Origin: Branchiostoma belcheri | Lineage: Eukaryota > Chordata > Leptocardii > Amphioxiformes > Branchiostomatidae | Assembly: GCF_001625305.1 (NCBI RefSeq) | Contig: NW_017804365.1 | Location: 704,414-768,413, forward strand | Direction of reading: 5' to 3' | Length of the DNA: 64,000 nt | Shown here: one piece after another, positions 39,601 to 51,600 of the stretch | Numbering within the stretch: position 1 is the first letter of the stretch | Layout: each line of letters starts with the position of its first letter | Program-made: the position numbers and the translations under genes | The notes under the pieces: model-generated | The model's database searches: none | What the model was told of the DNA's origin: nothing | What the model saw: only the letters and a program-made list of their open reading frames with translations

Positions 39601-42600
39601 TGGCTCGGTGGAAATCGGAGGCTGTGGCGTCAGGACTAGGTTTATTTGCATGGCTCGGGAAGCCGCCGCGGCTTGAATCGCAGCGGGATTTGGGCGCCGG
39701 GCGGGTCAAACAAAGGGAATATGAAGTTGTGAGGACCATAGTTTTTTTCTTCATTCTTCAAATTGCAGATTGTGTAATTTTTATCCTGAAATCTTGAAAA
39801 TCTATCTGCAAATTGCAGACTGAAGACGGGTATTTAGAACACCGAATACATGAAGTGTGCGGGGGGGCATGATGTCGATCACCGGATCAATGATTTTTTT
39901 TTCGCGTTGACCCTGATTCAACCCTAAAATGATACTCGAAGAGAACTTCAAAAGTCATCTTTTACTAATCATATATAATTGTTTACATTATATCATTTGA
40001 TCAACCTGATCCATTAAAAATTGTCAATGGAAAATACCTTGCCAAACAATGCAATACCTATTTAAGTTAATTAAACACTCACTCATTAATTAATTAATTT
40101 CCTAAAATACAAAAGACATGTTGGTGAAAGTTAGGCACCCAGGTAATATCAATAGTTCCACGGACAGCTATGTAGGCCGGAGCTTCTATTGCGTGCGATC
40201 TACGTTTGGTCAGAAAATACACCACCCCCCCCCAACCACACACACACACACACAAAAACACCGATCCGGGAACGCCTGAAAAGGAGGCTTTTAATAAGCT
40301 TTGCCTGCAGCGCCTTGATTGGTCGGACGTGTGACCCTCTGGACTGCCGGCTAATGGAAATCTGAACATCTAGACTAATCCACACTGCTAATGCTCATTG
40401 ACATAATTTAATGCAGTTTATTAAAAATCCTTGATTACTGTGATTATAGACATGTCTTTATCTAACATTTTTGGCAAATAATAAAATCAAGTTATTGTTC
40501 AAGACAAATTAAGTTTGTTTTGTCAGCAGCTTTGTTATGCAACATTAATAGAACTATGATTTTGAAATTAGCAACCATAATGGAAAGTATACAAACGTCC
40601 AAGGCATAAATGGTAAAAAGTGCACTCGCAACAACGACATCTAGCGACATGCGGCAACTCAGCATGTCTGCATGGCCGTCGCAACAACGACATCTAGCGA
40701 CATGCGGTGACTTAGCATGTCTGCATGGCCGTTGAAGGGTGGAACCGTTGATCCATCCATCCGTTGATCCAATCTCAATCTCGTCTGAGTGGCGAAAATG
40801 GTAAAAAATTCAAACTGGCTAGAACACTAATAATCTGCATGTGGAATGGGTCTTGTATTTCTCCAAAGTATTAAGCATCTTTCCCCTAGTATGGCATGTC
40901 CTTGAATGCATGATGGTGAATGTTCTTCGGTATGTACTGTAGTTTTGATACATTAATGACTTGTAATCCATGATTGAGAATTCTTCCCTGTATTGTTTGA
41001 TCTCGACTGCTTGAATGCGCTGACTGTTGCCCCCCTGTTCTCTGTTCCTTTTGCTGACAGGCTGGTCCTACAAAGGTATGTCCGTGCAGCAGTGATCCAA
41101 GTTTGTACAATGCTTTGCCGATGGTGCATGTGTGGGACCCACTAACAACAGTTTGCTTTTGCCACCTCACTAACAGACTACTGCATGTCCAGTTCTGTTT
41201 GTAGATAGATGGCAGATGCACACACTGCCAGACACTACTACAGTTTCTAAAACTTTCAGGGCTCGAAAAACTTTTCACTGCATTCACATTATAGGAAGTA
41301 TTGATACTGAAATCCATTCTGAAACCATTGGCATTATTTCTTTTATTCTAAACCTGTGCTAACAGTCAATGCAGAAAATGAAAAATCTACTTTCACCTAC
41401 ATTTGTATGATAACTATGAAAGTAGCACATGGACCAGTACAAGTTAGGTGCAGCTAAACATCAGAAATACCTGCACGGCCCCAATTTTACCTGCACTAAA
41501 GTGCTTATACAGGTATTTCGAGCCCTGAAAATGGTCTTCAGTCTGGATTTACTATTGCCTGATGGAATGCTAAATGATAGCAGGAATGGTTGTTGGTCTT
41601 GTCATTGCATGAAACTTGGATCTTCAGTTAAATCAAATGTAAGTGTAGTAGAAAGATAATTTGGGTGGTAAGATACACACAGTAGAGTAAAATTATGTAA
41701 AACATGCTTTTGCCTTTAGGAGCCTACTCACATCTGTGCAGCAGATTCAACAGTTCAACATGTTTCTAACAAACTAAGGCCTAGGAAAAAAATGTTGTGT
41801 TCCAGTTTCCCAACCAACCCTGGCAAAAAGCCTCTGATCGGTCGACCCTAGCCGCCTCTTTTTTTTTGTCTGCTGGCAACGTCATGAAATTTTTTATGTG
41901 ACATTTGAATTTCAAACCCTGGAAACACAACATTTATTTTCCTAGCTACAAATGTATAGACCTAACCAACAGCTAGTTTCTCTCCCCTCCTGTCTGTGAC
42001 TGCATGTGACAGCGAGAGCTGGTGTATCACGAGGGCGGTCTTGTCTTTCCTTCACGTCTTACCGTACAGCGTTGTGTCCGCCATGACAGGTTACTACCCG
42101 CTGGCGGCGGAGTGTAACGAGTCAGCGACCAGTCGCGCCCTGCGTCTGGAGAAGGAGAACAAGAGACTGGTGCAGGAGATGGAGGAACTGAAGGAACAGA
42201 TGCACCACTCCGACTCCAGCAATACAAGGTACAATGTACAACAGTTTTTAAAGTTAAAACTTTTGGTCCAACACAAAAAGTTCTCTCACCTAGAGCTTTT
42301 GACCAGTCACTCTGGTCTTCCTCAGTAGACTGACTCAGTGAGGCTTGTCACATGGCTTCTTTGAAAGGTGACGTCAAAGCTGTGTAAACTGCATATTAGA
42401 CGATTGTTAACTGCATGTGTGTGGCTATCTATAACGCATATTAACCACATGCGATTACACAAACATCTACCGTAGTACAGGCATTGTAAGAAAACAATGA
42501 TTTAAACAAGAAGTGGACACACTTTTTAACACATCTTAATGCCACAGCAAGTAATTTTTATGGATGACATCAGCGTGCGCATTAATTTTCGCCTGATTTT

Positions 42601-45600
42601 GGAGGGGAAAAAAAGAAAGAAATTTGCCTTCTGACAGTGGTCAACAATGCTGAAAATTGGCAAAGATGTCTGTTGCCATGCCGGAAGGTGGATGGCAGAT
42701 AACTATGAAGAGAGGAGACAAGAAAAGGCTCTGATTTAATGTTTTATTTCTTACTTTGATGTAGTGATATGTGATGGTACATGTAGCTGTGTATATGTGA
42801 TGTTCCCACTGAATCATAACCATTTGTACAATGATTAAGTCAAAGTTTTAAATTGTAGGTACCTCGTTTTTTTCGGCCCACCCTGTTTTTTTTTTTGTTT
42901 GTTTTTTTCGCCGCTCGCATTAGATTTGGAGTCTGGGAAAGATTTCATTACTAAAATTTACTTGCTGTGGCCTAATTAAAAAATGCATGGCTTCTATAAA
43001 GTTCTAATCACATTTTGCACACGTGTAGATGGGAAGTTAACTCAATATCTGTACTCTAAATTTGGGGCAAGGTACACATGTAGGACCTGTGTGCCAAATT
43101 AAAATGAGAAGAGTACATTTAATTTAGTTCTGTAACAACTTTCCTGGGACCACCTATATAGTAAACGACATCTTCATGACTACATGATGGTAGATACACT
43201 TGTGGTTTGGACCCACATGTAATGTAATTGTCATTGATTGTCAATAACATCTCATTTTCAAACCTGGAGGCTGCTCCAGCATTAATTGCTGCTCGACCCT
43301 CAGGTCTATAATAATGGATTACTACTATCATCAAGAAGTACCCATAATCTGTCACGCTGCCTCGTGGGAAATTAGATCTAGGAGTGCCAATTTTTAATGC
43401 CCGCTAGATCTTGTATTGAATACTTTCTGCATGCTATTTTCACTTTTAATTATTAAGATTTTGAAGGAGGTAAAGAAATGCTGTTTTGGTTGTTGACAAA
43501 AATAATGAACATGTATAATATTATAACAGACTGAGTATATTTACTGTGTCATTGACTTGGCAATGTATTAGTGCAATGTTTAAACCCAAACAGTGTCATT
43601 TACACATACAGTATATATCAATGTTACATAATTATGCACATATCATCTCATTCGCCTTTACCTCAACATATTACATGTATGTATGTCATATGCTAATGCC
43701 TTTAAAAAAACTAAGGAAAAACTTTGTGTGTAATAGTCTTGAAAAAAATTCATGTGGGGTTTTGAGGTAGGAATTCTGTTTTATTTTTTTTTCTAGAGTT
43801 TGGCTGAACTGATCCAAGAAGTATAGTTGAACTCTGTAAAACTGAAATGCGTTAGGCCTCCAGGACCTGTGTCTGTTTGCTTGTGGGGGAGGGGAAAATA
43901 TTTCTGACTGATAAACTTTTAAAAATTGCTTCCGTAAATGTGTGAAATAACATTTCAGATGGTTTTGAAGTTCAGATGTCAGATAAAAAAGTTATGTCCC
44001 TTGCCATTCTTTAACCCCAAAAAAAGGCTTGGTTGTTGACTTTTTTGCTAGGGTCTATTGTGAAACCGGAAATTTTTGTTCCCATGCCTAACTGTAAGCC
44101 TTTTCCCCCATGCAGAATGACAGAGTTGGAGAAGGAGAACCAGCGTCTGAGTGAGAAACTGAAGCGTCTGCAGGACAGCGCCACTAAGGAGACACAGAGT
44201 CTACTGGACCTGGAACAGTTCAGCGACGATCTCATCAAGGATAAGGTCAGTTTCACAGTACCGTACGTACTTAATAGTAGCGTGTATTAAGTAGCATGCA
44301 TACAGTGGTTAGCAGCCCTGTTTCTGGACCAAGAGGTTGGGAGTTCGAATCCCAGCTGTTGTGCTCACCCAACATGCACACTACTGGAAAGGGTCACGGT
44401 CCTTAGGACGGGATGCCTCTCCACTGTTCATTTGTACCTGTTGGAAAGAGCTAGGGGAAATACTGTAAGTATATACAATGTAGTAAGTGTTTGTCTTCTC
44501 AGTTATGATGATTTTAAGAATAATAGACCATCTCTCTATCTTGTCTGTCATGATCAGTGAGTTTAAAAACACCTCTACACCAGATAGTATTTCTTACTGT
44601 GTTTCAAATGTTTTTCCCCAGTCTGTTTGAAAGTGGTATGATAAACAGTTGTACTTATTCTAAAGAATACATGATTGTATGCTTGAAAGACTTTTTGGTG
44701 AGGTTTTAGAGTTTGATTCGAAGTGATGTCAATCATTTGAGAAAACACAACAGTTTTATTTTTGTGCCTTGACATGCTACATCAAGTTCAATTTAGCCCT
44801 GTATTACGAAAATTTGTGGCTGAAATTTTCAAATGAAACCTTTTCCTGTACACCTCTACAGGCTCAGCTTGAGCAGACATTAGAAACAGTGAAGGAGAAC
44901 AGTGAGCGACAGATCAAAGAACTGGAGAGAGAGAATGAACAGCTTCAACAGACGATAAACACACTCAGGCAGAGAACGCAGGTAAGTCATGCAGCACTTA
45001 AACTGTGGCTATAGTTGCATGCATATTGGCAACTGCAAGCTCCATTTTAGAACTAAAAGCGGTGGTGAGACAAGGATGAAACTTGTGCAATGCTGGAAAT
45101 TCTGTGCAATACGTTGGTGACTAATTTTATCAAGTTGGTGAGGGTTTTTTTTTTACAAGTTCTTTATTTACAACTACTTGTTTAACAAGAGCCGATGTAC
45201 ATGTATACATTGTACAACAATGTTTACATGTACATGTATGTATGTCACAATTACTTACACATACATGTGTGACTGCATTGTTAGCGGTAACACCAAGCTT
45301 CAGTGCACTGTGAAGCAGTCATAATTGCCCTGATGAAGATGACAGATGGTCATCAAAATGTCAGCTCTTGTTAAACAGGTGGTTGTGAATAAAGAACTTA
45401 CTAATAGCTTTTTTGTGCAATACAAATTATTGGTTCCCAACATCTTTAGCTGGTATTTGTGAAGCATGGTTTCTAAAGTATGCGACAGTCTGCTTTTGCT
45501 ATTATTAGTTTTAACCTGAACTAACTTATCAGATTTAATAAATCATTTTATAACAATAACATAGTAGCCTTGGTGCCATCCTAGATAGTTATTTTGTTGT

Positions 45601-48600
45601 GGTTAAAGCTTGCCTAGAATGGCACCCAGGCTACTGTATTATTGCTGTTTATTTCTTATTCCTAAAAACCATTGAATTTCCTAAAAAAATTATCCACTTT
45701 TGTTTTCTGGGTCCTTTCTACTATAAAGATCTTGATTTTCTTGTCTAATATTAGTAACATTTCCGTGTTCTTTCACTAACATTTCGGACGTTCCCTGTGT
45801 GTGTGTGTGTGCAGATTTCTTTAGACGCTCGCGTCAAGGATATCGAGAAGGAAAACAAGACGTTGCACGAGAGCCTGCGGGAGAAGACCAGCACGCTCTC
45901 TCAGGTGGAGCTGGAGAAGAAGCAGCTGAGTCGACAGTTCGAGAGAATCCGGGAGAACGCGGAGAGGGCGGAGGAACTGGAACGGGAGAACACGAAAGTC
46001 GGCAGGGAGAAGGAACACCTCCAGAGGACGATAGAAACGCTGAAGATCTCGTGCGAGAACTTCGACCAGCTAGAGAAAGAGCACCACGCAATGGAGAAGG
46101 AGCACAGGAAACTGAAGAAGGAGGTCGACGGTTTGAAGACGAAGGCGGAAAAGTTCGACGAATCCGAGAAAGCCAACATCCAGCTGAACGCGGAGAAGCA
46201 GCGGCTACAGAGGACCATCGAGAACCTGAAGGGCACGGGCAGCAAAGTGTCGGAGATCGAAGAAGAAAAGGAAGAGCTCGAAAAGGAAAATCACCAGCTG
46301 AAGAAGATGCTCACCACCTCGAAAGAATCCGTCCAAAGGCTCGAGGAAGACAACTTGAGGTTGGACACCCAGAACCAGAAGTTGACAAAGTCGCTGGACC
46401 AATCCAGTAGGAAGGTCGAGGATCTTCGGAAGGAGAACACAGAGCTGGAAACGGAAGGCCAGAGGCTTCAGAAGAGTCTGGAAAACATGAAGGCGTCTGG
46501 AAGGAAGCTACAGCGGCTAGAGAAGGACAATCGCGACCTGGAGACGACAAACACACAGCTGGAGAGGAGTCAGAAGCAGTTGGAAAAGGAGAACAAGAGA
46601 TTGAGGCAGTCGATGGACATGAAGGAAGGCATACTGGAGGACAGCAACACCAGGATAGCCGCTCTGGAGAAAGAGATCAGGCACATGCAGAAGGACAGGG
46701 AGAGGAGTAAGGATACGGACAGCAGGATTCAGGAGTTGGAGAAGGACAACAAGGATCTACTGAAGCAGACCACGATGGACAAGAAAACGCTGGCGACACT
46801 GCGGGAGGTGAGATATTGCTGCAGACACCTGAATGTGCAATGATCACTGATGTGCTGATTTTTTTTCTTGCACGCTTTTAACTTTTATGTCAGGGTAGAG
46901 ACTCTGATCTGGTAGAATTATTGATGATTCTACCATTAGAGATCCTGATCGGAGTGCCTGCCAGGAGAATTGGAGATTCTATCATTAGAGATCTCAATTG
47001 GAGTCTGTAAATTTTGCAATATTTGCTTGAAAGACAGTGCAGAACGTTTCAACTTTGATTCATGTCATTTTAGATCAATGAATTGACTTGAAATTTAGGA
47101 TTTGTATATTGTAAGAGGAGAAACCATTCGCACACATAATCATCATAATAATAATAATAACAGTATCCTGATAGGAGACATAGACTCTGATCGGTACCGG
47201 TAGAATTGTACCAGATCGAAGTCTCTACCCTGACATATGTTTTATTCTCTGCAATAATATCTCTCTCCTGTTGAAGAAAGTTGCCCTGTTAACATGACTG
47301 ATGCTTACCCTATAAATTACCTGTCGGTCCCAAAGCCATGCCAAGATTGCTCCATTTTTCAAGAAAGCAACAGTACGCCGCGCTGACAGATTTTAGCTGC
47401 CGCTTTAATCACTCTAGCAACAGGGGGGCCGTGACAAATAGACTGTGTACAGTCTAACATCATGATTCAGCTCAATTTTTTTTGCCAACCGGACACTGTA
47501 ACCATTTGAATGCTTGATTGAGTACCCAAGGGTAAAGCCCTAGGTGTTCTTACATGGTGTTAAACCATAGGGGCATTGAGATTCGTAGCCAAGTCTTGTC
47601 TCTGATGCTTTGGATCTAGAATCACACGAGAGATTAGTACAAATTTACCTTCAGGAACTAAAAGCCAGCAGGGACCACAATCAATAGTGTTACAGGAATC
47701 AGTGTCTGTTGTGGGATGTAGATGTTACATTGTCTCTTATAGGACTTAATTACATTGTACTGTGGTCACATTCGATTGAGCTTTAGAATGCTAAGGTAGC
47801 CGTTTGGCACCAAGTTTGTATTGGTTATGGGGTTAGGCAGCAGGGAAAGGGTTAAACGTCAGATGAAAAAAATAAGGATGCACTCGATTACCCAATGGAT
47901 GGGATTGAGTTGAGGGAGTGTTTTTTGCCAGCAGTGATTTTTTTCTCTTGCCAGTTAGCAGGAAATGTTCCTAAATGTAAATTTAAATAAAGTAAACTGT
48001 TAAAGATTTTCAGAACTACGGTAAATTACTTTATGTTCTCACAAAAGTTCTCGGTCTGAGAAAGACTAGTCTTGTTTGTGGAAATATACATTCGTGGTGA
48101 TGGCAGGTGCAGCAAAAAGAAAGTCGGCAAATTATTTGTTCACGGTACTGATAAGTTTGCAGTACTAACATAAGTGACTGTAAAAATCGCGAAATGTACT
48201 GCGAAAAAATTGGGATTTACAGTAGTGACCATGAAAACCGCAAATATAAAAGTACCGCAAAAAAAATTGGGATTTACAGTATTCTCTAGCTATTGACAGT
48301 CAGAAACACTTATTTGTGTTGGTTGTGTATCTGAGTTACAATTCTGATTGTTTTGTTTGACCCATGCAGGAACTGGTGAACGAGAAACTGCACAACCAGC
48401 AGCTGACCAATGAGCTGGAGAAGCTGGCAGCAGAACTGGATAAGATCGGTCTGAACAAGGAGAAACTGCTGCAACAGGAGCACTCACAGGACGAGAGGTG
48501 GGCACAGCACACAGCATATATGTCTGTACAAATATATAAAAATACATTGTAGCGCTAATATTTTGTACAGATTTATGGATTGACTAAAAAGAAACTAGTG

Positions 48601-51600
48601 TTCTAGCCAGCCCGAAATGTTTTCTGTCATCTCAATTTTTGTTTGGACTAACATCATGTTGAGCACCAAGTCTTACAGGCTCTGGGGACAAGCCTCCATG
48701 AAAATTTTAAAATCTTGATCCTATGACACACTATTTCCTGCTCTTTGAGAAACAAATTTTGCTGGTAGACTAAGCTCAGTTTAATGACGTCTCTTTCCAT
48801 ATCTTCTTTTTTTAACAAACAAATTTTTGTCTGCCATGAGCCTCAAAATTCTGCCAAATGATGGAAAGATGGACGCTACCTAGAACTGAAAGAAACTGAT
48901 ATAAGTTATTAATGGCTTTAAGAGATTTATAAAAGTCTGTGCTTCTATATTGTAAGGTTTTACTCTGGATTGAGTGAGACTCAATAGTGCCTGGGCTGGT
49001 CTGACAATCTCTGTGCTATTGTTTTGTCAAAATAAGTTTGTGTGAAGAAGTGAGACCACTAACTTACCAAATGTCCCCCCAGTCGCTGGAAGGCCCTGGA
49101 GTCCCGTATGGAGAGTGAACTGAAGAAGAGTCTGGAGATTAAAGAGGAGAAGGTTCACGCGCTGGAGAGTCGTCTGCAGGAGTCTGTCAACAGGTCAGGC
49201 GGTTGGATAGTTTTTGATCTAATGCTGATAAATAAACAACAGACCCTCTTTGGTCTGTATTGTCTATAGTAAAATCCTAAGGCTACTGATTGGTATAATG
49301 CATAAATGGAAAATTTGTTGGTTGAAACTTCAGGACATTTTAGGTTCATGTAAGACTTAGTTACTTGTGTATTCTTTGTTTATGTTTCATGTTTCTTTAC
49401 TGCATTGTTTGCAAATATTAATCAGATGTTGGGACCATATCTTGAAATGTTAATAGTGGTGTTTTTGTGATGACTTCTCCACCATTTGTAATTTGTATTA
49501 CTTAACTGTACAACCACAGAATTGTTTGAACTGTGTACTTAAAAATGCATACATGTAAAAACCTCCTTTCCCTTCGGAGGAGAAAGTAAGTCTCTGCAAC
49601 AGTGAATTGATGTAATCAAATTATCATCACCATCATCGTCATTTAATCACATCCAAGAAGGGTTGACATAACTGTCAGTCTTACAGCTTTGATTTGAATA
49701 TTCGGTAAACTGTGTAGGAATCAGAAGCTGCGGGAAGAGTTGCGGACCCTGCGGCGGGAGCATGAGGCCCTGCAGCAGAAGTACGAGGAGGAGCAGGGCT
49801 CCAGCCCGCCCAAGGTCACGGTCAGACGCACCACTCAAGGTGAAACCACCAGGGAACTCATCAAGATGAAGGATCAGGTCATCGAGTTGGAAAGAAATGT
49901 AAGTCATTTTTCCTTTCCACACTTGCTCATTTTTATATTTGTTTTCCCAGAAGGAAGACATTGTTTTTGCTTGGTTTCTTCAGCTTCTTCGCCAAACACA
50001 AAAGGTCAATGAGCTGGACCAGGCAGCTGTCACCATGGAAACTGGTGCTGTAGCAGACACCCTGTGGTGTTGGATTTACATTATGTAGCAAAGATGCAGG
50101 ACAGAGTTGGAGGGGCTGGTCACCATGTACAATGTGTATCTAGATGAATGTGTTTGAGTAGTAAATGGAGTACTAATTTGTTAGGCTAGACAAATTTTTA
50201 TGGTGAACACTGCGTTTGATTTGCAAATGTTACGTTACTAGTTTTAGCACAGTTTTTATGATGGAAAATCCTTGTAATCAAGGATGTTCCATACCTTTGT
50301 TACTTTATTTGCCTGTGCACACATGACAGTACGTGGTAGTATTAAATTTGAAAATCTTACAGCCTGTAACAAAGGTCTTAATGTTTGCTTTCAGAATGCC
50401 AAATTTGAGACGGAAAACAGCAGCCTAAAACAGCAAAGTAGAAGCCTAGAGTCCCAGTGCAACAAGCTGCAGCAGCAGGTGTCCTCTCTACAGTCCCACA
50501 ATGCCTCTCTACAAGGGCAGAACAGCAACCTGCAGTCCCAGAATGCAAAGCTGCAAGTCGAACTCTCTACACTGCAATCCCAGAAGTCCTCGGTGACTTC
50601 GGAGCACACCAAACTGCAAACTCAACATTCCCAGGCGGAGACGCAGTACAGGTCTCTCCAGAAAAGGTACGACGACATGAGGAGCGAACACACGGCTCTG
50701 CAAAAGGACTTTGAGAAGCTGCAGAAACTTCACCACACCCTCTCCTCGGACAATGAAGCCATGGCTTCGGAGCACAGCATGCTGAAGTCCAACTTTAAGA
50801 TCCTGAAGAGTGACAACAAGAGGCTGGAGGACCAGTACAACTCACTTCTGAAGGAGAACGAGGGTCTGAAGAAGATGAAGTCCACGTTTGAATCAGTCAG
50901 GTCAGAGGACAGGTCCCTGGCTGCTGTCAAGGCAGATAATGAAAGGTAGGGTGTTACATGTAGATTACATGTAGTTCACTTTTCTTAGTTACATTTTTTG
51001 GCAATGCCTCAGGTGCAAGCTGTATAGTATCACTTGTCAGGTGTTAACCCCAAAAACAACAACAAACACAACAGTGGGTCATGCAGTGCCCCTATGCTAT
51101 ATAAACAAAAAGATCATTTGATTTACTGTTTGGCAACATAAATGAAACATAAAACACACAATATTGTGGGTAACTTTGTACGTAAACACCACAAACATTA
51201 AATCAAGGCAATAGCATGATTCGCCTTTTGTTTGTTCTTTTGTACTAATATTACTCTGATGTCTGTATCTTTATTTGACAGGGCTTGTCGCCACTTAGTT
51301 CTCCCTTAGTTAACCTCGTAATCAGAGAATTTGTAGCCAAACGGCTACTTCAGTGTGCTGAGGGTTAGACAAAGGCTCAACCACCTTACCTCGCCCCCCT
51401 CCCCCCCAGGTTGCAGGCGACCAACAGGAAGCTGACAGCAGACTACCAGGACCTGCAGACGGACTACAAGAGTCTGAAGCAGACGTACAACAGTCTGCAG
51501 CTGGAGCACACCAAGCTGGCCGGAGACATGAGGGACCTCCAGTCTCAGTACATGCAGATGGACATGGCAACATCCAAAATGGAGGGCAGATGTGAGGTAC

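Noticed and set aside
39161..39797. ORFs in the CpG-rich centre of the G element
   Set aside because: Short, overlapping on both strands, without a recognisable transposase motif; kept only as part of the element.
42012..42089. Earlier acceptors for exon 9 (after gtgacag at 42011 and gtacag at 42069)
   Set aside because: Both bring an in-frame TGA at the end of the added segment in the phase set by exon 8.
44301..44375. Possible tRNA gene on the plus strand
   Set aside because: Same reasoning: B box without cloverleaf pairing, followed by SINE sequence.
45799..46556. Alternative-frame and antisense ORFs over exon 12 (up to 203 codons)
   Set aside because: Shadows of a long Glu/Lys-rich coiled-coil exon. 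Only the frame with LEKEN heptads joins its neighbours in phase.
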